Positions 1 through 11,963 of a stretch of 64,000 nucleotides of DNA are shown in pieces. Every line of letters starts with the position of its first letter. Position 1 is the first letter of the stretch. Source of the DNA: Cercophora sp. LCS_1 (lineage: Eukaryota; Ascomycota; Sordariomycetes; Sordariales; Lasiosphaeriaceae). A program made the translations under genes and the position numbers. The stretch covers positions 248,001 through 312,000 of the forward strand of contig JAPZLL010000012.1 of the NCBI GenBank assembly GCA_036250225.1. Direction: 5' to 3'. A model generated the notes under the pieces. It did not search any database. It was given only the letters and a program-made list of their open reading frames with translations, and was not told where the DNA came from.

Positions 1-21
1 CGACCCATCTAGCAAGCCAAG

Positions 22-597
22 ATGTACTTCAAATCCGCCGTCGTCTTTTCTCTCATCGCCTCTTCTTTCGCCATCCCCACATCGGCTAGCAATCGCCCTA
101 CCAAGAGAGCGGTCCTTTCCGTACAGAGCTATTCTCAGTTCCAAGTGAGCAGTGGAGTCGGTGGCAACGCCTTTGCCGAGGTTCAGGCGAACTTCCCGGT
201 ATGACTCTCGGACGATAACTGTGCCTCGCCAACCAAGCTAACCTCTGATCAGGTCAACGAAAATGATATGGCAAACATCGACCCCGAGGACCTTGCCATC
301 ATCAAGGCCGCTGGAGAGGTAGCGAAGAACGCCGAGACCGAGGCAGGTGGTTTCAACGAGGCTATCGCCGCGGCGGGCAAGAATACTGCTGCAGGGCAGG
401 CGTTGCAGGTCGGCAAGATCAAGAACAAGGTCCTCAAACTGCAACTTTCCGTGCTGGCCCTCAAGGCAGACGTTGCTCAAGGCCGAACAGATCGCCAGGC
501 GAAGCTTGATGAGCAAATCACCAAGCTAAACAAGAACATCAAGCTCGATGAGGAAGCTGCCGGCCAAGCAAGCCAGAGCGTCAACTTCCAGGGCTAA
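22..597 (+). CDS. Small secreted protein, two exons
   Basis: Exons 22-198 and 253-597 give a 173-residue protein. The intron is GT at 199 to AG at 252 with a CTAAC branch site, and it is phase 0. Residues 1-20 form a signal peptide (short basic start, hydrophobic core, Ala/Ser-rich end). Lys28-Arg29 is a candidate Kex2-type processing site, so the mature chain probably begins near Ala30. The rest has no cysteine and is rich in Ala, Lys, Glu and Gln. Residues 100-160 look strongly helical (KIKNKVLKLQLSVLALKADV). I recognise the general type, a small secreted helical protein of Pezizomycotina, but no named domain or function. The ATG lies only 21 bases from the window edge, so its promoter is outside. 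Confidence 0.8.
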
Positions 598-1551
598 GCT
601 GAAGGTACTTTGTACGATAGACGAGCGACTGTATATAGATATGAGTACATACTTGACTGCTTTGGCGAACTATCACCGACGAGACTAAAGCTAATGGTGG
701 TGAGCTCGAGTAGCTGTGATGAAACTGGTCTAAAATCCGCGGCACATCCGGCTGCCGAGAAGGAAAGGCCCGAAGTGTCCGGTAAAGGGAGGGCAGTTGG
801 CATCTTGTAGTGCAAAGACACCAAGGAAGTCATAGGCGGGCTAAATATAACAATCGATGCTTTGGCAAGCGTTCTTGGTGCGGGAGAAGTTGACGACCAT
901 GGTCGAACAGAGCGGCCGTCGCTGAGTGCCCGGAATGCAACAACTTGAGGAACGGAAACGTGAGGCGTCTCTAAGAAGAGCTAACGGATATTTAAGATGA
1001 TAACCACTGCGTATCATTATGTCCAACGTTTGTTGCTGAATTCTGTGGAAACCGTTCCAAGCGGGAGGAAGCAGGCACCTTGCACGCGGCCGGGTCGGGT
1101 GTTTGGATGATGTGCAGCCCCGCTTACAGCTGCGGGAGATCCCCACAGCCATGGTTGATTGGCCAAGACCCTTGTGGCAGTACGTACTTCGAGCTTCCAG
1201 CAGCCTTCCTTGCAGCACCAGATGTGCGTCTTCTGCTTGCGACATCAAATGCGCAATCATCGAACACCACTTGATCCGATTGATTCGAAGAACTGACGAC
1301 CGAGCTCCCCTGACGAAAACATCGTTGTAGCGCGGACAAGGAAGACGCCAACCCGGTTGTTTCTGGCAGAGATCCCTCGGCGAATAGGTGTCTGAACTCG
1401 ACCGCGTTCCTTGAACTCTGGGAACCCAAAGACGACCAGGGACGATCAAGCTTCAACACCCGTTTGATGCTGTGTGTTCTCAACAGCGCCCGATGGTGCC
1501 CGAATTGCTCGCCGCATCCACAACGAGAGGACAATCGAACGCGTTGCATGA
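598..1551. other. Intergenic region, no gene seen
   Basis: This holds the 3' side of the secreted-protein gene and the promoter and leader of the VPS9 gene. A 202-codon minus-strand frame (841-1449) has no recognisable protein character and no splice-linked extension, so I do not call it. I see no repeat or RNA gene. Confidence 0.6.
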
Positions 1552-4500
1552 ATGCACCCCCTAAATCCATTCCTCAGTGCCTTCTCCAAGAGCCCCCTCC
1601 TCGCCCAGTGCTCTCCACATCAGTTACACGTTCTTCTTGTCCCATTAACTGATGTCCTCCTCGACTCCCGCGACACGGAGACCGGCGCCCCATTGTCGGC
1701 ATCGGTGGCATCCGAAGAGTTCCTAGCAAGCCATGTCTTGCGAATTCCGGCCCCAAGGGGGCATGTCGCGGGAGGGAAGGAGGCCGCTCAGAACCTTCGC
1801 GAAATGAGAGGGAAACAGAAAATCTACAACACCCTTAATGGCAGGAGTATAGTTATCAAGGATAACTACATCTACAGCAACAAGGGTGCCTACTCCAACC
1901 AGACTTTGCTTCCGCCAAGCTCAACTAACGCTTTCCCTAGGCTTCAAATCGCTGGCGCAAGCCAACCTGTTGAACGACGCCATCTGGTACCCCGATACAC
2001 TCGATCCGAGATCTTTCCTGATATACTACATCTCGCGGCCGTTAGTTGGGTCATGGGAGGAGGTCAAAATCACACCGGCCGAGCTGCCTTCGATGTCGGG
2101 GAAGGCGAAGCCGATCGCGCAAAAGCCAGTAGCTTCGGGATCTAGCCAGTCAACCGGCGCACTTCGGAAAAAGGATATTAAGAGTTTCCATGAACTTCTC
2201 AATAATTTCCCTGCTATCGCTAGGCAGATGCAGTCTGGGCTTGAGAAGCTGTTTCGAGAATTTACGACCATATTTGAACGCCCGCTGCCTCCTCCGCCGT
2301 CGGCAAATAACATCCCGGACCCCGAACCCCAAGGAATCATAGCGTCGGCCATTCACAAGGCCAGGTCCAGTAGTATCGGAGCTGGCGATGCCTCAAACAG
2401 TCTGCAGACCATCGACAACTATTTCACAGAGGACGACGAAGATGTGATGCGGGCCTCGCTTGAAACTGCGATAACAGCTGCCATTGATCTCTTCCAGAGC
2501 GTCGACAAGCAACAATTGTCTCTTTTGGGGGCGACAACGGAGCTGACGGGCCCTATTGTCGAGCGGTTGATCGAGCGCTATGTGACGGAAAATGTCCACC
2601 ACCTTTTGTTTCCCCGCCTAGCGGCCCTGAAACGGCCTGATGATCTCGAACTTGAGGCGAAGATCCGGCAGATGGATTTTATAGATCTATCGCAGCTCGG
2701 GGTTGTGATTGAGGGAGGCGCTCAAGTCAAGCGCGACGTCATCGCCCGCTTGGGGCGGGCCATCGAGGAGTTTCGAAAGATGCCCAACGCTACATGTCCA
2801 CAGGAGATGATGGAGATCCTCTTGGCCACGACCAAAGCCGCTACGCAGCTTGCCGAACCAGAAGACGGACAGGAAGCCTCGGAAAAACCCATCATGACAA
2901 TCAACGCAGACACGCTTGTGTCACTCTTGCTATTTGTGGTGATAAAAGCCCAGACGAAACATCTTCAAGCGAGGTTGATATACATCCGACACTTCGTTTT
3001 CATTGGCGATATCGACAGTGGAGAGGCAGGATACGCTCTGAGCACATTCGAAGCTGTTTTGGCTTACCTTGACCGTGATTCCGGTGGGCTGCGCAGAGCA
3101 AGCCGCCGAAATAAAGCGCTCTGGGATGCCGCATCGAAAGGTGATCTCACTGAGCTCAAGAAAATCATGGAGCCAACGGCGGATGCAGTTGATGACGACG
3201 CGGCTGATGACGACGAGATTGCGGTTGAGTCCCCTGTATCGTCGAGGAGGTCGTCCTCCGGTTGGAGCTTCGCAAATGGGACTTCAAGGCGCTCCTCGAC
3301 GGCTTTTACCGTTTCGGAGAGGTTTTCACTTGGCTCCGGCCTCAGCCACGTCTTCCCATTCCGAGAGGGCCACGACGCAGATTTCATTCCCCCGCCACTA
3401 AAGAGAATCAAGAAGGTAGCGATGGACACCCGAAGTATGTCTAGCAGTTCCGAGATCTCGTACCGGTCGAGAACAGCGAGCGTTGGGACGTTTACGAGTG
3501 GCATCGAGGGCGATACGTCGATCGAACGCTTGTCACAGACGCAAAACTCTCTTGGGGAGTCAGTCCCCATGATGGCCATTCAAAATAAGCGACCGGAAGT
3601 CCTGAGATACCTCCTCTCCCTCAAGCAGTACTACTCTGCGCGATTCATCCTAGAGGACAAAAACAACGAAGGAACCACGCTCTTCAGCGCCGCTGTGCAG
3701 CTGGGAATGGAATCCCTTGTCAATATGATCCTCGACTGTCTCCTTGCGTCTGTAGACGACAGCGAAATCCGCGACTACTTTGCGCTGCAAGATATTTGGG
3801 GCCGCAGCGCCGCCCACTACCTTTTTCACGCTCCCTACCTAATACAGAAAATCGGACATATGCTTCCTTGGCGACAAAAGGACAAAAACGGACAGAGTCC
3901 TCTTTTTGCCCTCTGTCGATCTTATGACCACTCTAGCTACCATGCCATGGTACAAGAAGGGCTCGACTTTGCCACCAAAGCTCAGGGCGACTCAGAGCCC
4001 CTCCACGTTGATGACCATGTTGATGTCAAGGGCAATACGCTCCTACATATTGTCAACGACGCCAAACTTGCCCTGCGCATCCTTCAACAGTGCGACGTTG
4101 ACGTCAACGCTACCAACGAGAAGCGATTTACTGCTCTCATGGTTGCCAGCAAATATGGCCGCTTTGATATGGTCCGCGTCCTATACAGCGACCCTCGAGT
4201 TGACGTTGCAGCAAGAGAGCTGCGTGGTCTCACGGCCGTTGAACTGGCCAAGGATGATGAAGTACGAAACAAGATTGACGACTTGACTCTGTTCTCTCTT
4301 ACCCCCAGCACGGACTCGCGAACCACAGGCGTGGTGAGATCGTACTTTGTCGAGGATGCTTCGATCCGCTTCGTCCTCAAGTCCGGGGCACCGGTAGACA
4401 AGCATAGCTATGCTGTCACAACCTGTCGACGGTCCTTGACGGACTTTGAGCATCTGTCGAAACTGTTGCAGATGGAAAACCCGGCATCGTGGATCCCATC

Positions 4501-5599
4501 GTTGACTGATTTGCGGTCGCCAACACAGATCCCGAGCAAACCCAGTCGGGCTGTGCTAAAAGACTTGCAGGTCAAGATGGACTGGTTCTTACGGGTTCTA
4601 CTTGCTCATCCAACGTTCGCGACACACGAAATGCTGTGGGAATTCTTCCTCGTCCCAGACTTGCAACTAGAGATGATGGCCGAGCGCAGTAAACTCAAGG
4701 CGGATGCGTTGATCGAGAAGGTTCATGACGAGTATGAACCCGTGGAAGACCTCAGGGAAGTCGAGCAATTCGTCGACCACGCTAGGGACATGGTGAGAAG
4801 TGTACATTTCAGCACAAGAAGTGTTGCACGGAGAGCGAGCGGAGTGGGGAACGTGTGCAACGGTAAGCTCTCAACTGTTCCCTTACCGGCGTGCAGACTA
4901 ACAACCTAGTTAGATCTCTACGACGCGTCGCGCATCCTATCTAGGGCTGTTTCGACGCTTGCCTTCCTACCACAGTCACACATTACTGCCTTTGAGACCT
5001 ACGTCCGGTCCCTCAACAGCTCACAATCATCACCACATGGGAATTTCTTTGCCGCCTTTTTGGCACTCTACTCGAATGTGGAAGCGATCCTAAAAGCACT
5101 TGCACGCCCTCCACAGACCATTGCCAAGATCAACACCATTCGTCGTGAAGCTGAACGGAACTACAGCTCGCTGAATCGGTCTTCGAGATGGCCACTGGGC
5201 TTACTGGATGACACTCGACAGAGGATGAATGAGGAGCGGGAGGAAAAGGCAAGGAAGAGTGAACAGGAGGCCGAAAGGCTCTGTAAAGAACTAAGATACA
5301 CACAGACGACTGTGGCGGGAGAACTCGCCGGGTGGAGGGACATGCATGAGCGGTTGGGGAGAAGGGCTATCAAGGATCTCGCTCGAGGTATGCTCGTTGT
5401 CGAGAGAATGAGGCTCGAGGGTGTGGAGAGAGCGCTGAGGAGGGCAAGAGAACACAGGGTTGAGAATGGCGGGAGATGGAAAGGTGATGGTGTTGGTCTG
5501 GGGTTGGGGTTAGCGGTGGTTGATGGGGAGGACGATGGCGATGGTTTGTTTGGGAGTAGTGAGGATGGCGGTGAGGCGGGTTGGAGGCCGTCGGGGTGA
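1552..5599 (+). CDS. VPS9-ankyrin-PX endosomal protein (Vrl1/Varp-like)
   Basis: Three exons (1552-1885, 1941-4862, 4914-5599) encode 1313 residues. The start at 1552 is preferred because that frame reads without a stop into the first junction (NKG|FKSLAQ) and looks like conserved protein. A VPS9 domain lies at about residues 345-490 with the typical segment GDIDSGEAGYALSTFEAVL. Ankyrin-like repeats span about 655-890. A PX domain spans about 910-1020 (YAVTTCRRSLTDFEHLSKLL). The C-terminal 290 residues are mostly helical and charged, then turn Gly/Asp-rich. VPS9 domains activate Rab5-type GTPases, and PX domains bind phosphoinositides on endosomes. This domain order matches yeast Vrl1 of the VINE endosomal coat (VPS9, ankyrin, PX, BAR-like). 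Intron 1 (1886-1940) has a weak donor, GTGCCT, but a good CTAAC and TTTCCCTAG end; intron 2 is 4863-4913. Confidence 0.82.
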
Positions 5600-8500
5600 T
5601 GACGACACTGCAGTGGGGAAGGTTGTGAGGCGGCCGACCGACTGTTTGGGTATTTGTGAAACGGCTGACATGGGGCCGATTGCCCGGTCTTGCGTCAGGC
5701 GTGGCCAGGTGGTCCTTGGCGCCCGACAATACGGAGTTATTTGGGCATGACAGGCGAGACGCCCAACGCAAGCTTTTCTTCATCAAAGCTTGACAAATAT
5801 TGAATATGGGAGGAAGGAAATGAATGCTGTGGTGGAATAGATTTGGTTGTTGCATCTTCTGTCTGTGTTAGTTGACGGTGGCGGGTGTGTCAACACCCCC
5901 CTTTTTCCTGGGCTTGTTGGCTTGGCTTGATCGATCCTCTCCCTGGGTGGGAAGAACAGGACTAGGATAGATACCCCGTTGCGTTTTTTTTCCTGTGTGT
6001 TCTTGTCTAGAAGCTTTCCGTGAGTGGGCGCGATACACAATACAATACAAGGGTTGACGGAGAAAAAAATCGATATGAAGCGGATGGATGGATGACTTGC
6101 AGCATCGATCAAATGTGCATCTTGATATCGTCGATTCAGCAAGCGCGTAGGATGAACTCAGCGCCTGGAAGAATATCCCGGAAAAGAATGCACAAAAAGA
6201 AACCCCGACGAACACACTCCATTTGCAAATTTCGTCTTGCATTGGGTCGCATGGTTAGCAGGGCGGGTAAGGTAGGTAGGTGAAGAAGGAGGTGTCGTAG
6301 TTAATGAGTTTTTGGTCGGTCGGCGGGAAGGCACAGGGAGAACAAGGCAAGGCGACGGAGGTTCAGGCTTGCCTGATTTGCATTACCCTGTGCTGCGCTG
6401 CGCTGCTTTGCATTATGAAGATGGCCAGATGCGCGGCCGGGTCGGGAAAACAGGTCTGGATAATGGTGGGCGGCGGTTCGAGGGAGGGTAGGACGAGACA
6501 GACATGAGAAACAAGGGTCTGGCCGCCCTGGTCTGGCCTGGTCTTCTTTGTCTCTTGTCTTTTTTGTCTTTTGGGTCGTCTTGCGGGAGACCTGCATCTC
6601 GCATCGCATTACACTAGGGATTTCCGGTAGGCCCCCGTGTCGCCACCGCCGCCGCTGCTCAGCGCCCGGTGTTCGTCATCGAGGGAATCCTCACTCTCGG
6701 TGAAGCAAAGCAAGCTGAGAGGAAGGGGGCGGCGGTGTACCCGCAACGGACTTTTCGGCTGCCGGGAGGGTTTGAGAACGACGATGGGAAAAGACCGTCT
6801 GGCCGCCCGACTTGTCAGCTCTCTGTCTCTCACCAGCCCCCCCGCCCCGCCTGAATGAGAAAAAAGAGTCATCACCGTCACGACGAGTTGCCGAATCTGG
6901 GAACAATAACATGTTCAAAACACGAAAGATGCATGTCATCACAGCGTAGGGTAGCTTCATGTACGGGATGGGATAGTGTGTGAGTCACCGAGAAGAGAAT
7001 CCCGATCGTACGTGTGTAGGTGAGAGAGGTGCCGATGAAACAAACGCCAAGCTCGAAACACAAGAAACAAAAAAGCTTCACCGCACCGTCGGCTTGCTTG
7101 CCGAAGAGGTCGGCGGTGGTGGGTGTTCATGCCCGGGTTCTGCAGTATGCCTGCACTCCCCGCCATTATGACTCTTACCTTGAGTCTGTGTGTATGCATC
7201 ACAGGTGGGAACCTGAGATCTTGGACGAGGTTGGCCATGGGAATCAACGATGGCCAATCGACGGGTCGGAGACACGAAAGCGACGGGAGCTTGACGTTGA
7301 GATCGCGCCCGCCATTGGCTGCGGGGGATCTACGCTAATCGACGCGCCGCATGGAGGCTTAGCAAGGGGTTGAGCGCGTCGGGGCCAGCGAATCGCGGGT
7401 CGGGAAGATCTGGTGTTGCACCAGCGACGATTCGACAAGGATGGGACGAGAGTTTGTCGCGCCAGCTCTTCCCGCGAATCTTCCGCCGGCCGCGCGATTG
7501 TCAAGGTTGATTACACGACCTTTGACGCTGGGGTGGCATTTTGACGACTTTACCCGTCGCGCTTGCTGCCCCGAGGTGTGGTACCGGGAAATACTCTTCC
7601 CGGCTGACCGACCGTCAGACGCACTAAGCGCCCGGCAAGTCTGGACGACGCTTGAGGCTGTGTAAAGCGGAAAGCTGCTTGGGAAACGGAAATGAGAAGG
7701 GACGATGCCTTTAAGGCATGGATAAGACTGCTTCCGAGCTGCCTCTGACAGAGGATTGGGGCGCTGGAATCGGCCTGGAGCTCTAACAATTTCAGTAGCC
7801 GCCCTTGTGCGCTTCTCAACCGGCCGAACCCGCCGCTTCGACCCGGCGGCGGCTACCCATGTCCCCACTACCAGCTAAGCGCCCGTCCGTGTTAGCGGCC
7901 GCTGCTGTGTGCTGGGCATCATGCTTAACGAATGCTACGCTGCCAGGATAACAGCCGCGTATCGACGTCAGTGTAGATGGACCGCAAGCGCCCGCGCTTC
8001 AACCGTCGCCTCTTTTCCCCGACCAAGCTGGCATACCATTTCGCTGTCCCGGGCACTTGCTTTCCGACGACAGGCCGCCCGGCGCGGGCAAGCGGGCTCA
8101 GCTCGGCTCTCGTCAGACAATGTAATTTCAATAGCCGCTCGCATATCCCGATCTCTTAGCATCGCCTTTTTCTCCGGACCGATCCGTAGACCATGGTTGA
8201 GATGGCATACAGCTTAGATGATGACGGGTAGAAGAGAACCCAAAATAGCTGCGTGTCGACGAGGTTGCTGCGGTACACCCTCAGAGAAGTATGAGCGGCA
8301 AGCGCAAGCGACGGGACCTCGGGAACAGTAGACAGGAAGAGACGGGACACGGGCAACAACCGTCCCTCCCGATTTCCGGAGGGCAAAAGGGTGGGCATCG
8401 AGAGAAATGGATGCCCAATACGCATGAGCTGGCAGAGGCATCGTCTGGCATGCAATGCAGAATTGTATGGCCACGAAGCGATGTTCGGCCGAGGGGGGGG

Positions 8501-10159
8501 TATAGACGTATGCGGGGTGATAAGTCGTTGGAGCGCTATCATTCGAATGTCATATCTGGGGCACGATGCTGCTCGCCTCACCTCTTGCGCGTCCATACCT
8601 AAGGCAGAGACGAGGAAGCCACAGGTGTGGCTCCCCTCCCCAGATTCTCGACGGCTGATCGCTGCCGGCTCGCGAGGTCAGGTGCAGTGCGCGATGGGGT
8701 CGCGAAGATTGTGCGGTTGGGTTTCTGGAGAAACGGTCGTGTCGTGTTCCGAGTCGCCAACAGCACCGCGCCCGCGTCGAAAAGTGGCGTTCCCCCCCCC
8801 GCGCCGAATGGGACGGACGGGCTGGGGTGCAACCTTGGGACGCAAGCCGGATCCCCGCACTCGACCGAAGTCTTGGCGCCCGACCGCCTTGCTTTCTGGA
8901 CTGTCGACTCGGGCCTGGAGCTTCTCTGTGGCTTCATGAGCCATGTGTCTAAATATGACTCATAGACGCCTGCAGGACTGCTGCAGTTGCGTTGCTCCCG
9001 GACCAATGGCCGTTGCGAATCCCGCAGCAACCGGCTGTTTCTCAGAAGTAGCTTCCCTCTTTCAGCAGAGTTCCTACCGATTGTTCGTTGTTTCGACTGC
9101 ATCGAGCCCACCAGAGCGTGGGTGAGCTGTCGTGGGAACAAATGCCGCGAGCCGAGGACGGAGTGGAGATCTGGAAGGAGTGTGCTGCCCCTCGGCCTAG
9201 ACGAGACCTCTGCAATGATCCGCCCGTACCACGAAGCGCAGCATAGCGAGCAGTGCCTCAAGTAGCCGCTCGCCTACCAGAACAAAGACCTGGTGTAATT
9301 AATTGTTTAGACGACGTTTTGTCGCCTGCGTCCAGTGAGGAATCGACTTCTACCTGTCAGGTGGGGCGACCCGTCCGATAGCTGGCAAGCCAAATTTGCA
9401 GAGCCGCCGAAGCCAACCCTGAGAACCCCGGCATTTTAGGGGACACGGGCCAGGGTGGACATGGATGGGGACGGGGTACGTACCGCCCTCAGCAACGTCT
9501 CAAAAGAAGCTCTAACGCGCCTCACGCATCCAGGCTCTTTCTTTGTGGCCGCGGCCGTCTTAGTGACATGATGGTGGTGTGGAGGGAGCACCATCGTCTC
9601 CGCGTTTCAGGTTACCTATTTTCATCCAGACGCAATCAGTAGAGACGTTTGGCTGCAGCCCTAGAGGGTACGTATCTCTCCCATGGTCGTCCCCCTGCTC
9701 TCTTGCCCTGCAAGCATCCACGGGATCGCGGTCCACTTCCACGCCCACGCCCACGTCCACGTCCACACGCCTCGCGGTCTACGTCTTCTTCTTGGGCAGA
9801 GACGAATATCGCGCCGGAAGACCACTCGTGGCCCCGCGAGTCGGCTGGTGCATCATGGGTCCGCATCGTCCGGCCATCCAGGGCCTATGGTCTCGGCGTC
9901 CCGTCTCGCCATGAGGATAAGTATAACCCTCTTTCCCACGTCTCGCATCTCTTGTTTGTTCATCCTCAAACACCGCTTCTCCAAGCCTCTACAAGCCTCA
10001 TACTTTCTTGTCGGAGAGGTCGGTTGAGACCGCAGACCACTTCCCCTCCCATTCTCTCTGCTTCTCGCCATCGGAGCCGGTCTCCCTTCTGCCCTCAAAC
10101 ACCTAATCAATAATCTGCTGCTCCGTGTGTCGTAGTCGACACACTGCTAGACAGTCACC
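5600..10159. other. Long intergenic region, 4.5 kb, no gene seen
   Basis: This is the longest gene-free stretch in the window, between two plus-strand genes. Its open frames (for example 7359-7868 minus and 8599-9261 minus) are Arg/Ser/Pro-rich, lack hydrophobic cores and do not join by splice signals, so they look like chance frames in GC-rich DNA. Short homopolymer runs occur (G8 near 8485, C9 near 8795). The last few hundred bases are pyrimidine-rich and probably form the leader of the gene at 10160. A regulatory region or an unannotated noncoding transcript is possible but not shown. Confidence 0.5.
9732..9769. repeat. Short CCACGY hexamer repeat
   Basis: About six imperfect tandem units of CCACGC/CCACGT/CCACTT lie in the presumed 5' leader region of the gene at 10160. 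This is a simple sequence repeat with no obvious function. Confidence 0.7.
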
Positions 10160-11963
10160 ATGTCCACGTAAGTCAGCAACCCTGGCCTCGGATGCTTCCG
10201 ACTAACGCGCAGCTAGTCTGGCAGCGGATGTCACTTTTGACTTCACCTTCCCACCATGCGATCCCACTACCCCTCCGAGCTTTACTTTTGACCCGTCTCT
10301 TCTTGAGATTCCTTACAATCCTGGCCACGCTCGCTCCAGTTCGCATGGATCCGTCTACTCCTTCGAGTCGTCGCCCTCCGACTCGGTCGCCCCGAGCACC
10401 CGCCGAACTACTCCGGCCCGGTCTCCCATCCGGACCCACGGTCCCCTTTTGCTTCCCAAGATCCGCAGCCAGGACCAAGCCATCGGTCCCTCCGCCGCCT
10501 CCGGCCCTGCTCCCAAGCGGGCCAAGACATCACCAGCCCCCGCCTCCGCTGCTAGCCGACCAGTCTTCCGCCCCTCACACAACCGGAGCTACACCAACCC
10601 CGACATCTCCTTCTCGGCACCCGTCTCCTTCACCGAGGACCACAGCGCCTCCAACCTCCTCTGCTCGCCAGTAAGCTTTGTTGGCACCGACGTCTCGGAC
10701 TTGCACCCTCGGCGGGCATCTTCGTGCGGCCTCGACAACGTCACAATCGAGAAGTATGGCTTCCCTACCTACCGCCAGATGCCATCCTATGTCTCCAGCC
10801 GATCGAGCCATAGCCCCACTCCCCCACCGCAGCCTCAGACACACCTCTCGCAGCCTGATCAGTATCTCTATCAGTATGCGCCACGAGCCCCTTCGCCCCT
10901 GGCCGCTGCTGCACCCATCACCCCTGACCTGACTCCCTCAACAACACTCTACTCATACCTGACGGCGCCCAACCCTGCCCCATCACTGGTCCGCACCATC
11001 TCATTCCCTCTTAGGGACCCCAACACCAAGCACTTTTGGTGGGATATCCGGCAGGTTCGCCCATGGACCGGCTTCACTGCAGCCTCCATCCTTTCGCTTC
11101 CGGGTGCCTCGGCTTGCCTCTCAATGCCTGTCTCCTCAGCACTTCTCCCCACACCCATGGCTTCGCAGCGACATCCCGAGACTGAGCAGGCACTTCACTC
11201 CATCTATGCCTCTCACTACCTTCCCAAGCTTAACAATGCGCTCGCGCTTGTTTCGCCCAGGCCGCTCCAGCTCTCGGTTCCGTCCAAGGGTGCCACGGCT
11301 GCTCTCGCCCCCAACAACTCGGGGATGCAAACCGACTGCATGTTTGTTGCCAACATTGCGGGCGAGGCCGCTTCTGCTGCTGCCATCTTCGGTGGCAAGC
11401 CCACGGCTCGCGTCGTCGGCTTGGTCAAGAGCTTTGACCGGTTCAACACTGGCATGCGCGTCGAGGGCAATGTCAAGCGGGTTGAGTACCTCCGCGGTCT
11501 TGCCCACCTCCACCATGCGATGCGTGAGCATGGGTGCCGATATGGCTTCATCCTCACCGAGATTGAGCTCGTCTTTGTTCGCAACGGCACCGAAGGCACT
11601 CCTCACTTTGGCTACCTCGAGGTCGGCAGCGTTCAGCTCGCTGCTGCCTCTGCCGATGGTGATGCCATGGCCGGCGCCCCCTCGGATCCTGAGGAGGCGC
11701 AGATGACTGCTTGCCTCGCACTCTGGGGTCTCTGCATGCTCGCCTATGACGAGCCCGCCAGCGGCCATGTCCACTGGAAGGCCGAGATCGGTGCTCCCGC
11801 GGAAGGCACTCGCCGGAAAGCGCTGCCCCGCGACGACTGGATGCCGCAACCGCAGCTCGCCGAGAAGCGTGAGGCGAAGCGATCCCGTGGGTGGATCTGG
11901 CCCGAGGACGCGATCGGGAGGAAAGAGCTTGGGAAGCGAGGTGTGAGATACGGCGCCTGCTAG
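10160..11963 (+). CDS. Uncharacterised Ser/Pro-rich fungal protein
   Basis: Exons 10160-10167 and 10217-11963 encode 584 residues. The first exon is only 8 nt (Met-Ser plus two bases of Thr) after a good context, GTCACCATG. The intron has donor GTAAGT, a CTAAC branch site and acceptor CTAG, and only the AG at 10216 keeps the long frame. Residues 1-230 are Ser, Pro and Thr-rich and look disordered. The C-terminal half (about 330-540) looks folded, with segments such as HHAMREHGCRYGFILTEIEL. The end is basic. I do not recognise the family. The C-terminal part resembles uncharacterised fungal domains that are sometimes compared with nuclease folds, but I see no catalytic signature and assign no activity. 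The 4.5-kb upstream gap would fit a regulated gene. Confidence 0.75.

Noticed and set aside
841..1449. 202-codon minus-strand frame
   Set aside because: It is Arg/Ser/Cys-rich with no hydrophobic pattern or splice extension, in a promoter-like region.
8599..9261. 220-codon minus-strand frame in the 4.5-kb gap
   Set aside because: Random-looking composition, no recognisable motif, no intron signals linking it to other frames.
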